Of a stretch of DNA of 45,456 nt, positions 15,709-24,589 are shown in pieces. A program made the position numbers and the translations under genes. The first letter of the stretch is position 1. Every line of letters begins with the position of its first letter. Under the pieces are notes generated by a model. The model was not told the DNA's origin. It was given only the letters and a program-made list of their open reading frames with translations, and searched no databases. Origin of the DNA: CAYLOP01 sp964385305 (lineage in GTDB: Bacteria; Chloroflexota; Anaerolineae; Anaerolineales; E44-bin32); the NCBI GenBank assembly GCA_964385305.1, contig CAYLOP010000010.1, forward strand, positions 1 to 45,456, written 5' to 3'.

Positions 15709-16860
15709 CTATATTCTCTCAAAGAGCGGTAACTGGCCAAATTCATCTTGGGTCCGTGTTTGTGCCTTGCCGGCATCTTTGGCTTTATACTGGGCTTCAT
15801 CCGAGCGTGCAAGAAGGTCTTCGATCGATTGATCATCCTCTCGAAGTTGTCCCACCCCCGCACAGAAAGTGAGCGTTGGGAGCTTTGGCCCAAGGTGATT
15901 GCTGAAGGCACTCAACGCTTTACGCAACTTCAAGGTAACACGTTGCGCTCCCTCGATGTTGGTTTCAGGGAGCAGCACAGCAAACTCGTCGCCGCCGATG
16001 CGGGCTAGAAGATCAGCGGAGCGCAATACGGCGCTCATTGCAGTGGCAACGCCGCATAAGACCTCGTCGCCAAAGAGGTGGCCAAAGCGGTCGTTAATCG
16101 ATTTAAAACCGTCTAGATCGAGGTAGATAAGACTGAGCGGGCGTCGATAACGGTGGGCGCGCGTGAATTCGCGCTGTAATTGATCAAGGAGATGGCGGCG
16201 ATTTGCCAAACCTGTGAGTGGATCTGTATGGGCTAAACGTGTGAGTTGCTCTGTTTGGGAGTGGAGCCTGTCTAAAGTATTGTGGATTTGCGCTGAAAGT
16301 GTGTGAATGAGCGCGGCTGTACCTAAGAAGAGCCCTGCCTGACCGGTGAGGATGATGAAGTCGTATACGCCGAAGGATAAAGGTACATCTCCTCGCCAGA
16401 GTTGGGTAATCCCCCAGCGAGACAAAGCCATAACGATCCAGGCGACTCCTGCGAAAGAATAAACCAGCTTCCCTCCATCAATGGAGCCGACGACCATGAT
16501 TGCCATCAAGAATCCGAAAGATGGGAGCATGAGGTTATCGGTCAGAAGGAGTGCAGCGGCAAGGCTGGCTGCGAAAATGCCAGATCCCAATACAATTCCA
16601 GCACGGTTGTAGTAGCTGCGCCGTGAAAAGAAATATGCAATTCCCCCAACGATGCTCAGCACGATGATGGCAGTCAGGTCGAATCCGAATTCCCAGGTTC
16701 CCTGCGGCATGGAGAGTGACGCAAAGGCAAGGTCAGTGAGAAGCCAGATGCCTAGTAGACAAAAGAGGAGGATGATCATAGCGCGTGTAAGGCGCGCGCG
16801 AAATCTCAGCAGGTGAGGATCATAGATTGAATAATGGTCAGTTCGCGAATGATTGATCAC
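15709..16860 (-). CDS. Membrane-anchored diguanylate cyclase (GGDEF)
   Basis: A 383-residue protein with about six N-terminal membrane helices (residues 25-190) and no recognised sensor domain there, then a GGDEF domain (about 215-375) beginning DPLTGLANRRHLL. The active site is GGDEF (289-293), and the allosteric inhibitory I-site RSAD (280-283) lies 5 residues upstream, so product inhibition is expected. It should synthesise cyclic di-GMP at the membrane. The start is GTG at 16860, 18 bases after the fabI stop, consistent with co-transcription. The membrane region may sense an unknown signal. Confidence 0.93.
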   Translation of the reverse strand: MINHSRTDHYSIYDPHLLRFRARLTRAMIILLFCLLGIWLLTDLAFASLSMPQGTWEFGFDLTAIIVLSIVGGIAYFFSRRSYYNRAGIVLGSGIFAASLAAALLLTDNLMLPSFGFLMAIMVVGSIDGGKLVYSFAGVAWIVMALSRWGITQLWRGDVPLSFGVYDFIILTGQAGLFLGTAALIHTLSAQIHNTLDRLHSQTEQLTRLAHTDPLTGLANRRHLLDQLQREFTRAHRYRRPLSLIYLDLDGFKSINDRFGHLFGDEVLCGVATAMSAVLRSADLLARIGGDEFAVLLPETNIEGAQRVTLKLRKALSAFSNHLGPKLPTLTFCAGVGQLREDDQSIEDLLARSDEAQYKAKDAGKAQTRTQDEFGQLPLFERI

Positions 16861-16878
16861 GAAAGACGATCTCTTATC

Positions 16879-17679
16879 TTATTGCCCCGGTTTGGTTCCG
16901 TGGATTGAGGGCATGCCGAGAATATTGTAACCCGAGTCGACAAACAAGACCTCCCCCGTGATAGCTCCGGCGAGATCGGATGCAAGCCATACGGCGGCAT
17001 CTCCAATGTCCTCGATCGAGACGTTGCGTTTAAGCGGTGTTTGCGCTGCAAATTCTTGGTGCATACGTTTAAAACCGCTCACACCCGCTGCAGAAAGAGT
17101 CCGGATGGGTCCGGCGGAGATGGCGTTGACGCGGATCCCTTGTTCGCCAAGATCTGCGGCGAGATATCGGGTAGTCGCTTCGAGTGCAGCCTTAGCAACC
17201 CCCATGATGTTGTAATTCGGGATTACTTTCTGCCCACCGTAGTACGTCAGAGTGAGGATCGATCCACCTTTCCGCATAAGCGGGAGAGCCGCGCGCGCCA
17301 ATGCAATTAAAGAATAAACACTGACATCCATGGCGATGCGGAAGCCATCGCGAGTTGTGAGGTGAAAAGGCTCAGATAATTCCTCGCGATTTGCGAACGC
17401 AATGGCGTGCACCAAGATATCAATTGGCGCAAACTGCTTTGCTGCTAGGGCGAAAAGTGAGGCGATCTCTTGGTCTTGCGATACGTCGCACTTCTCGACA
17501 AACACTGCGTCGATGGATTCAGCCAATGGTCGAACACGGCGTTCGAGAGATGAGCTACCGTAGGAGAATGCAAGTTGGGCTTCGTGGGAATGCATTTTTT
17601 GAGCGATGCCCCATGCGATGGAGTGGTTATTGGCCACACCAAAGATCAACGCGTTTTTCCCGGAAAGCAGTCCACTCAT
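16879..17679 (-). CDS. fabI: Enoyl-[acyl-carrier-protein] reductase (NADH), FabI type
   Basis: A 266-residue short-chain dehydrogenase fold enzyme that reduces trans-2-enoyl-ACP in the last step of each fatty-acid elongation cycle. FabI features: nucleotide site GVANNHSIAWGIA (14-26), CDVSQ, and catalytic Tyr146, Tyr156 and Lys163 at the same numbers as in E. coli FabI. Downstream SAGPIRTLSAAGVSGF (about 189-204) is the substrate-binding loop. Start ATG at 17679 overlaps the upstream glycosylase stop as ATGA. No other fatty-acid synthesis genes are nearby. Confidence 0.96.
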   Translation of the reverse strand: MSGLLSGKNALIFGVANNHSIAWGIAQKMHSHEAQLAFSYGSSSLERRVRPLAESIDAVFVEKCDVSQDQEIASLFALAAKQFAPIDILVHAIAFANREELSEPFHLTTRDGFRIAMDVSVYSLIALARAALPLMRKGGSILTLTYYGGQKVIPNYNIMGVAKAALEATTRYLAADLGEQGIRVNAISAGPIRTLSAAGVSGFKRMHQEFAAQTPLKRNVSIEDIGDAAVWLASDLAGAITGEVLFVDSGYNILGMPSIHGTKPGQ

Positions 17680-18299
17680 GGTTGGTCCTCCTCGTTGGGG
17701 TTAGACAACTTGGATGGGTGTACAAAATATCGCCAAGGAACGCTCTTCCAAGGCTCCGTCACATGATTTAACCCCACACGAGGTGTCTTCGTAACGATAG
17801 AATCAGGGATCTCAGGTTCGTTCTCGATGAAGAGGGAAGCTTTGGCTTGGCAAAGGTCATGCCCGTCCAGGCGTCGGTCGATATTCAAAGCCTGGCACAA
17901 TTTGGCGGGTCCGTCTGTGAGAGCATGTCTGGGTCGCCCTGAGCGGCGAGCCTCCATAACCTCAAGACCTTCCAATGGTTGAATGGCTCGGATCAACACA
18001 GCCGCTGGGAAACCATCCTGCTCAGTGACGATGTTGAGCATCCAATGCATCCCGTACGTGAAGTACACATAGGCATGCCCTGGCGGTCCCCACATGGATG
18101 CGTTGCGCGCGGTTCTACCGGTGCGAGCGTGGCACCCTAAATCGTCACTCCCAATATAGGCTTCGGTTTCGTTGATAAGACCTGCAAGTCGAGAGCCATC
18201 TTTCTCTAGTTTCACCAGGCGCTTCCCCAAGAGCGCTCGTGCGACAAGACGAGTCTCACGGGAAAAAAATGCACGCGCGAGTGCTGCTTTATTGGCCAT
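17676..18299 (-). CDS. 3-methyladenine DNA glycosylase (AAG/MPG family)
   Basis: A 207-residue base-excision repair enzyme that removes alkylated purines such as 3-methyladenine. AAG family motifs: ETEAYIGSDDLGCHARTGRTARN (split over about 45-67; the Glu is the catalytic candidate), MWGPPGHAYVYFTYGMHWMLN, AVLIRAIQPLEG and LTDGPAKLCQALNID. Length matches bacterial members. It overlaps fabI by 4 bases, an unusual pairing of DNA repair with lipid synthesis that probably reflects only compact packing. The upstream spacer to 18405 holds a TAGAAT box 7 bases before ATG but no clear -35. Confidence 0.94.
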   Translation of the reverse strand: MANKAALARAFFSRETRLVARALLGKRLVKLEKDGSRLAGLINETEAYIGSDDLGCHARTGRTARNASMWGPPGHAYVYFTYGMHWMLNIVTEQDGFPAAVLIRAIQPLEGLEVMEARRSGRPRHALTDGPAKLCQALNIDRRLDGHDLCQAKASLFIENEPEIPDSIVTKTPRVGLNHVTEPWKSVPWRYFVHPSKLSNPNEEDQP

Positions 18300-18405
18300 G
18301 GCATCTATTCTAGATCAAGCGTAAGAGATCGTCTTTCATTCGCTGTTTCCCCCTCCGTGCCCTGCTGATTGGTGTGATCGCGTGACGATAGTTGGGGATG
18401 TGGCG

Positions 18406-19344
18406 CTATATTCCCTCACTGCGCTGGAAACGTGGATCGAGAGCGATCACCCGCTTAAGGCCTTCTTGCAGGCTGACATGCGGCTTATAACCAAGTTTGG
18501 CGCTAGCAAAATTTATATCGGCGCACATGCGAGATGCACCAGGGTCCTGGTCTTCTCTAAACATCCACTCTGCCTGTACGGCGACGGCTTCCATGACAGA
18601 CTGGGCTAAATCCCGCATGGAGGTTTCACGGCCGCTGCCGATATTGATCACGGACTGGTCGACCGTCGGCGCGGTCGCCGCGGCAACCATGGCTTCGACC
18701 ACATCATCGATGTACACGAAATCCCTGGTTTGCTCACCGGTGCCGTGAATTACTAGTGTTCCACCTCGGACGGCCTGGCGGAGGAAATGTGGAATGACAG
18801 GTGGATGCGCAGCCGGCAAGGACTGGCCGGGTCCAAAGGCGTTGAAAACACGAAGTGAGAGCGTCTCGATCTTCCAAAGTTTGCCGATTGTGCGGACATA
18901 GTGTTCTGCAGCTAGTTTAGAGACTGCGTAGGGCGAGGCCGGCCTTGGTGGCGTGTCTTCATTCAAAGGCTGTTGTTCTTGATCGCCATATATTGCACCG
19001 GAGGAGATGAGGACCACGCGTTTAACCCCCACATCGCGCATGGCTTCCATCACGCTCACCGTCCCGCCGACGTTAATGATGTTATATTCACGTGGATAGA
19101 GGAACGATTCAGGCACGGAGACCTTGGCCGCCAGGTGGTACACACAGTCAATTTCCTGGAGCAGCGTCCACAACTTCGGCCGATCGGTTACATCGCCGCG
19201 AGTGAAAAGAACGTCTTGGCTCAACCGGTTCGGGTCGCCTGCCGAAAGGTCATCCAGACCGCGCACTTGGTGACCCTCACGGGTAAGGCGGTTGGCGAGA
19301 GCAGATCCGAGAAATCCAGCAGCGCCGGTTACAAGAAAATTCAT
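18406..19344 (-). CDS. NAD-dependent epimerase/dehydratase (UDP-glucose 4-epimerase-like)
   Basis: A 312-residue extended short-chain dehydrogenase. The NAD-binding GAAGFLGSALA (7-17), the acidic GLDDLS after beta-2, DVTD, AAKVSVPESF, the catalytic Ser in LISSGAIYG, and YAVSK (Tyr and Lys of YxxxK, about 150-154) are all present. The substrate is probably a nucleotide sugar for envelope polysaccharide, but family-level similarity does not settle whether it is a C4-epimerase or a 4,6-dehydratase. It stands alone, divergent from the HExxH gene. A TATAAT at 19398-19393 may be its -10, giving a leader of about 45 bases; the -35 is weak. Confidence 0.88.
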   Translation of the reverse strand: MNFLVTGAAGFLGSALANRLTREGHQVRGLDDLSAGDPNRLSQDVLFTRGDVTDRPKLWTLLQEIDCVYHLAAKVSVPESFLYPREYNIINVGGTVSVMEAMRDVGVKRVVLISSGAIYGDQEQQPLNEDTPPRPASPYAVSKLAAEHYVRTIGKLWKIETLSLRVFNAFGPGQSLPAAHPPVIPHFLRQAVRGGTLVIHGTGEQTRDFVYIDDVVEAMVAAATAPTVDQSVINIGSGRETSMRDLAQSVMEAVAVQAEWMFREDQDPGASRMCADINFASAKLGYKPHVSLQEGLKRVIALDPRFQRSEGI

Positions 19345-19416
19345 AATTTATGTGGGTAAGTGGCGCCCCCAGCAGCCACGCTAAGTGGCGAGATTATAAC
19401 ACAAGCGCGGCGGAGG

Positions 19417-19444
19417 TTGACATGTGTGATGTGCTTGGTAAGAT
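19417..19444 (+). promoter_or_regulatory. Promoter giving a probably leaderless mRNA
   Basis: TTGACA (19417-19422), 16-base spacer, TAAGAT (19439-19444), then 6 bases to the ATG at 19451. The predicted transcription start is at or next to the start codon, and no Shine-Dalgarno is present. Confidence 0.6.
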
Positions 19445-19450
19445 GCTTTT

Positions 19451-20719
19451 ATGGCGACGTTAAGGTTACGTCGGCTTTGGCTTTGGAGCAGGCCGGCGCT
19501 TACGCTTATCCTAGCATGTTTACTGCTCGCAGGCAGTACGATTCATGCACGGGACACAGCGGAATATGTTCGCAAGTATACCCGCTCGCGTGAGTTCAGC
19601 TTCTCTCACTGGACAATGGGTGCCGTACGTTTGAAGTTGGGGCAATTCGCTCTTGGCGTCTCCGGGTATCTAAAAAGTGTTGATCGCCGAAATGTTGTAC
19701 GCACCTACATAGACCTCGTCGTCGAGGCGGGCGATCAGGAAGCTCGTTTAGAACAAATGATGAGTGATCCCGATGGAACCTTCCCGCCGGCAACGATCCA
19801 TGCGCTTGCTGCAGAGATCACAAACATTCGGCAGCGTCAGACAGCGCTCCAACCTGTTGCGGAGACCATTCTGCAGGAACAAGCAGCGATGGTCTTATCA
19901 GAGATGGGCCTTGGATTGGGTGGAGAGCCTTTTCCCCCTCTCGCGTTTCATTTTACGCAGCCGCCAGCGGCGTTAATCGTCTCTCCACGGGATGTCATCC
20001 GTCAGGATGGCAACATATCGCTTGATCCGGAGATATCGCTTGAAGAACGAATCACGCTAGAAGGTGCCGTTGAGCGTGAGATGGATGTCTCCGCTTTGGT
20101 AGTTTCCATTGGTGTGATCGGGATCTACCCGACGATGGTGCAGGAAAGTTCCTCGCTAACATGGATCACAGAGGTTGTCGTGCATGAGTGGGTGCACAAT
20201 TACCTCACCTTACGACCCTTAGGTCTTCTCTACAACAGCAGCGCCGAACTCCGTACCATGAACGAGACAACCGCTAACCTCATTGGGAAAGAAGTCGGGC
20301 GGAGAATGATTGCACGCTATTATCCCGACCTAGTCCCAGCCCTTCAACACGAAGATGAGTCGATCACTGCCCCAGAGGAGCCGCCCGCGTTCGATTTCCG
20401 CGCTGAGATGCGCGAAACGCGTGAGAATGTGGATAAATTCTTGGCAGAAGGAAGGATTGAGGAAGCAGAGGTATATATGGAAGAAAGGCGCCAAAATTTT
20501 TGGGAGAATGGCTACCGGATCCGGCGTCTCAACCAGGCTTACTTTGCCTTCCATGGAGCCTATGCGGATGAACCGGGTGGCGCAGCCGGTGATGATCCAG
20601 TCGGCGAGGCCGTGCGCGAGCTGTGGACCTTGATTGATTCCCCTGCTGTATTTCTGCGCACGATGTCTTGGATGAACGATTACGCCGATCTGCAAGCGGT
20701 GCTGGCTTCATGGCAGTAA
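19451..20719 (+). CDS. Membrane-anchored putative zinc metalloprotease (HExxH), uncharacterised
   Basis: A 422-residue protein with one N-terminal membrane anchor or signal (about 15-33). A coiled region follows (about 95-150). The core has His245-Glu246-Trp-Val-His249 in VVVHEWVHNYLTL, and a likely third ligand, Glu272, in MNETTANLIGKE 23 residues later, the spacing of gluzincin peptidases. A hydrophobic stretch (about 213-230) precedes the motif. The C-terminal third is helical and acidic. I recognise no named family; peptidase activity is inferred from the metal motif only. It appears monocistronic, with a strong promoter and no leader. Confidence 0.75.
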   Translation: MATLRLRRLWLWSRPALTLILACLLLAGSTIHARDTAEYVRKYTRSREFSFSHWTMGAVRLKLGQFALGVSGYLKSVDRRNVVRTYIDLVVEAGDQEARLEQMMSDPDGTFPPATIHALAAEITNIRQRQTALQPVAETILQEQAAMVLSEMGLGLGGEPFPPLAFHFTQPPAALIVSPRDVIRQDGNISLDPEISLEERITLEGAVEREMDVSALVVSIGVIGIYPTMVQESSSLTWITEVVVHEWVHNYLTLRPLGLLYNSSAELRTMNETTANLIGKEVGRRMIARYYPDLVPALQHEDESITAPEEPPAFDFRAEMRETRENVDKFLAEGRIEEAEVYMEERRQNFWENGYRIRRLNQAYFAFHGAYADEPGGAAGDDPVGEAVRELWTLIDSPAVFLRTMSWMNDYADLQAVLASWQ

Positions 20720-20927
20720 GGACGCTGATTGTGTCCCGTTGCATATTTTTCAACCCCGTGGACTGCGCACGGACGTCTGCGCGCTATTGATACGCGAGCA
20801 CATTTATGGAGTTTGCTGTAGCTGGGGGATAGGGATCACGAATTAAACATCGGGTGTTGAGGCTTTGTAGAGCACTTCTAACCGCATTGAAATGCACACA
20901 GATGGTACGGCGCGCAGCCGTGCGAGA

Positions 20928-22229
20928 TCAGGGGCTCATCGGGCACATATCGGCCGCTGTATAGTCGGGGTTTGCATAACCATAATAGAGCGGATCGAGA
21001 ATGCTTTCGCTGTTGCGGCTGGCATAGGTTTGAACACCTTCACAGGCTGTGTGAAGATCGCCTTCAGCTTGGTAGGCATTCCAGAGCAGCTCTGCCATAT
21101 CTGCATAGGCTGATCCCCTTTCCTCAGCACTGAAAGACGCATCGATGATGTTGAGTGCGGCCAGGGCGAGTTCGGGATCGTTCTCCTGGAGATGGGTGAG
21201 CACGCGGCGATACATTGCATACGCGATAAGCTCAGTACGGCGAGAGTCTTCACCCCAATCTTCAAGACTGTCATCTTCTACCACGCGATTGTAGAGGGAG
21301 AGTGCAGTGTCATAATCTCCAATCCGTGCGGCTTTGTCAGCATCGTGAACAACGTGGATTCGGAAAGTTGGGGGATGTTGGAATTCTTCGGTCGGCACGA
21401 AATTGCGAGCGGTCTCATCCCATGTCCAAATTCGAGTGACGGGTCGGAAGGGCCCTGCGCCGACGGAGAGAATTCCGTTTGCAGTGATCGCGATCTCAAC
21501 TGGGCCGGAGGTTGGCGATGTGCGCACCTCGATGGTTGGTGTTGGCAAATCTTCGGTTGTGCCTTGAAAGCGATTCTCCAGGGTCGTCCCATTCCAAAGC
21601 AGAGCTTCCACCTGGATGGAGCAGGTATGGGCCCCGCAGTGCTTGTAACCCACAAGGATATCCATGATGGTATCGCCATTGAGATCCTGTGCGGCATAGA
21701 TGAATGGCATGCCCAGGTCAGGCACTTGAGGTGTTGAGTAATTAAGAACATATTGTTCTCCCGTACACTCGAAGAAGAGGAGTGTTCCCGAGGGGATGAC
21801 GCTTATGCTCTCGAGATCGAGGATTGGGAGTGCGAGATCCTGGTAACCGTTACCCGTGAAATCCATTTGCGCTGTACTGAGGCCCTCACCTGGCAAGAAA
21901 AGGTCGGCTTCCAGGCAGGATCTTAGCGCAGAGATGCCACCTCCCGCGTTGAGATAGGTTAGAAGTTGACCTGGGATCGCGCTCGCCGGGGACATCACAG
22001 GCAAAGGGGGTTCACCTGGAGGAATGGGACATTGCCGATTTTCTAGCCGCGTGGGGGTGGATGTGCGTCCCGCAGCGGAAGAGAGGGCTGTCGCCGTACC
22101 TGCTACGGCTTCGTCGAGGGCTTGCGTTTGTGTGGGGGGGATGGGCGTTACATCCCTTCCGCACGCAGCAGCGGCAAGGGTGTGTAGGCAAACCGTAATA
22201 ACAACGAAAAACAATCGTATCCTGAGCAT
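20928..22229 (-). CDS. Uncharacterised lipoprotein with FG-GAP-like and TPR-like regions
   Basis: A 433-residue exported protein. The N-terminus has a signal peptide ending in AAAAC (lipobox, Cys at about 23), followed by a Thr/Pro/Ala-rich linker. The middle shows calcium-binding-like repeats of the integrin/VCBS type (DFTGNGYQDLALP, DLNGDTIMDILVG). The C-terminal third (about 295-405) is helical with TPR-like units (AARIGDYDTALSLYNRVV...). It is probably surface-anchored; the function is unknown. It is transcribed alone from a promoter 24 bases upstream. The 208 bases after its stop show nothing recognisable. Confidence 0.75.
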   Translation of the reverse strand: MLRIRLFFVVITVCLHTLAAAACGRDVTPIPPTQTQALDEAVAGTATALSSAAGRTSTPTRLENRQCPIPPGEPPLPVMSPASAIPGQLLTYLNAGGGISALRSCLEADLFLPGEGLSTAQMDFTGNGYQDLALPILDLESISVIPSGTLLFFECTGEQYVLNYSTPQVPDLGMPFIYAAQDLNGDTIMDILVGYKHCGAHTCSIQVEALLWNGTTLENRFQGTTEDLPTPTIEVRTSPTSGPVEIAITANGILSVGAGPFRPVTRIWTWDETARNFVPTEEFQHPPTFRIHVVHDADKAARIGDYDTALSLYNRVVEDDSLEDWGEDSRRTELIAYAMYRRVLTHLQENDPELALAALNIIDASFSAEERGSAYADMAELLWNAYQAEGDLHTACEGVQTYASRNSESILDPLYYGYANPDYTAADMCPMSP

Positions 22230-22252
22230 CGCTTAGCCGGATTTGCGCTACG

Positions 22253-22281
22253 AGTGTAAAGCAGGATGATCCCGTTGACAA
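22253..22281 (-). promoter_or_regulatory. Promoter of the lipoprotein gene
   Basis: Minus-strand TTGTCA (22281-22276), 17-base spacer, TACACT (22258-22253). The leader would be about 17 bases with no obvious Shine-Dalgarno. Confidence 0.5.
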
Positions 22282-22409
22282 CTCGGATTTGTCACCTGCA
22301 CCCAGCCCACCTGGCAAGATGGCAAACGTGCATTCGTGTTTGTGAACAGCGTTGTTACACGGCTGTATCAAACAAGCTTTGGCATTTTTCCCGCTTCGCG
22401 GGTACCTTT

Positions 22410-22437
22410 TTGAGCTAGGACCAGGATAGCGTATACT
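22410..22437 (+). promoter_or_regulatory. Promoter of the methylase-like gene, probably leaderless
   Basis: TTGAGC (22410-22415), 16-base spacer, TATACT (22432-22437), then 7 bases to the ATG at 22445. There is no Shine-Dalgarno close to the start. Confidence 0.5.
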
Positions 22438-22444
22438 CCTATTA

Positions 22445-24530
22445 ATGGATGTATTGTATCCAACCGGTCTGCCTGGAGATCATGATGGTCCGTTAGCTCG
22501 ATTCCTACCTCCTCTTTGGGAGGGGAGTACACATCGCGCCCTGCGAGAGTGGGGGCAAGAGGGGGATCTTGTACTTGACCCATTTGGGTCTTCGCCACAA
22601 GTTTTGCTGGAAGCGGCGCAATGTGGGCGGGCTGTATTGGTGGCGGCAAACAATCCAATTACAAGATTTGTGATCCAGCACACGCTTCAACCATTCACGC
22701 AAGCCGAACTTCAGGCTGCCCTTGCTCGCCTCGCCGCGACGCCGAAGAATGGCAGCCGTCTTGAGCTTTTCCTTTTAGATCTATTTCGCACCGAATGCGC
22801 ACGCTGCGGTGCAGAGGTTATTGCTGAGTCCTTTATCTGGGACCGAGAGGTAGAGGGACCATCCCAGAAGGTTTATACATGTGATCGTTGTGGATCAACC
22901 CGAGAAGCCTCAACAACAGAGGACGACAGGAAGCAGGCGGCTGCGTATTCCCGGCACGGATTGCAGCATGCATTTGCGCTCGAGCAAGTTGCTCCAAAGG
23001 GAGATCCTGACCGCCATCATGCGGAGGCGGCGCTCTCGGTCTACCCCGATCGATCGCTATATGCCTTGATTACGCTGATCAACAAACTGGACCAAATGGG
23101 TTTTGAAGGACGGACAAGATCAGCTGTGGATGCGCTTCTTCTCTCAGCATTCGATGAATCGAATGCCCTATGGGGCTATCCGGAGGGGCGGAGCCGGCCG
23201 CGCAAGTTGACCGCCTCCACTCGCTATCGAGAGATCAACGTTTGGCGTGCTCTTGAACGCGCGGTGGATACATGGGCGGTTGGCGGGGAGGATGTGCCAA
23301 TCACGATTTGGCCTTCCGAAGTGCCTCCCGCGCCAGGCACGGTTGCCATATTTCCAGGTCCTGTTCGCGAACTCCTTCCCACGCTTTCTGAAGGTCAGAT
23401 TGACGTTCTTCTAACCGTATTACCGCGCCCGAACCAGGCATATTGGACATTATCCGCTTTGTGGTCTGCATGGTTATGGGGGAGAGAAAGCAGAGACCCA
23501 ATCCGGATCGCGCTCCGCCGCCGACGCTACGACTGGGCATGGCATAGCGGGGCACTGCGAACGGTGATGGCCGCGCTGCGACCTTTGCTTGGAACAGAGA
23601 CACCGGTGCTCGCCTTCGTGCCTGAGGCCGAACCCGGGTTTGTTGCAGCAGCACTCGCAGGTTTCGACAGCGCAGGGTACCAGCTTCAAGGGAGAGCTTT
23701 TCGCTTAGCCGAGAGACAGGCATTTNNNNNNNNNNNNNNNNNNNNNNNNNNNNNNNNNNNNNNNNNNNNNNNNNNNNNNNNNNNNNNNNNNNNNNNNNNN
23801 NNNNNNNNNNNNNNNNNNNNNNNNNGCCAATCGAAAGATCTTCACTCGTATCGGGCGAGGAGTCGAGCCAGAGAGCGGGTTATATTGGTTGAGGGAACCG
23901 ACACGTGCGGAAACACCCTTAGCGGATCGTGTGGAATCGCTCGTTCTGAAGATACTAAGGCAGGAACGAGATGTGACATTGGTGGATGTCGATGACTATG
24001 TTTGTCAGGCGCTGCAGGGTTTGAACAGCCCAGATCAACGTTTGGTGCTCGCGTGCGTGAGGTCCTATGCGACCGAAGATGCTATCAAAGGTATCTGGTC
24101 ATTGCGTCCTGAAGACGATTTTGATGCTAGGAATGCCGACTGCGAGGAGATCAGACACTTGCTGGTTGCCTTAGGCGAGCGTATGGGATATGAGGTGGAG
24201 CCAGGGCAAAGATTGATCTGGAGGGATCAGGCGGGTGGACAAGTGTTCGCCTTCTGTGTTCAAGAAAGCGCTATGCTTGGTTCTGCGCTGGAAGTTTCAG
24301 ACGATGGAGGGCTGACCTTTGTCCTGCCAGGCGGGCGGGCAGCCCTTGTTGCTGAGAAAGTGCGGCGCGACCCGCGCCTGAGGTCGTGGTTGCAGGAAGG
24401 CATTGGGGTAGTGAAATTCCGGCATGTACGTCGGCTGTACGCTGAAACCCAGCTAAGCCAAGCGAATATCGTGGAAAGGTTTGCGATCGATCCGCCGGAA
24501 CAACATGATCCACAATTGCCTCTCCTTTAG
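22445..24530 (+). CDS. DNA-methylase-like protein with zinc ribbon, interrupted by an assembly gap
   Basis: One gene appears to span the 100-N gap: about 427 residues precede it, and the downstream frame is open from the gap edge (23826) to 24530 and reads as protein (ANRKIFTRIGRGVEPESGLY...). The two parts are in different nominal frames only because the gap length is arbitrary. The N-terminal part has an AdoMet-site-like LDPFGSSPQVLLEAAQCGR (44-62) and a zinc ribbon (Cys118, Cys121, Cys146, Cys149). PNQAYWTLSALWSAWLWG (about 329-346) resembles the region after DPPY in N-methylases, but the motif itself reads LPRP (326-329). Catalysis is therefore doubtful. The C-terminal part is not recognised. 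Confidence 0.7.
23726..23825. other. Assembly gap (100 N)
   Basis: Exactly 100 undetermined bases inside the methylase-like gene. A round number suggests a scaffold join of unknown real length. Confidence 0.99.
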
Positions 24531-24589
24531 CTGACTGAACACAAGGATTTGTGAGGTGCAAAGACGGTGCATGGAGGCGATCATATTCA

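Noticed and set aside
23826..24530. An independent gene starting at TTG 23889
   Set aside because: The frame is open and protein-like right back to the N gap edge, so it is more likely the C-terminal part of the methylase-like gene.
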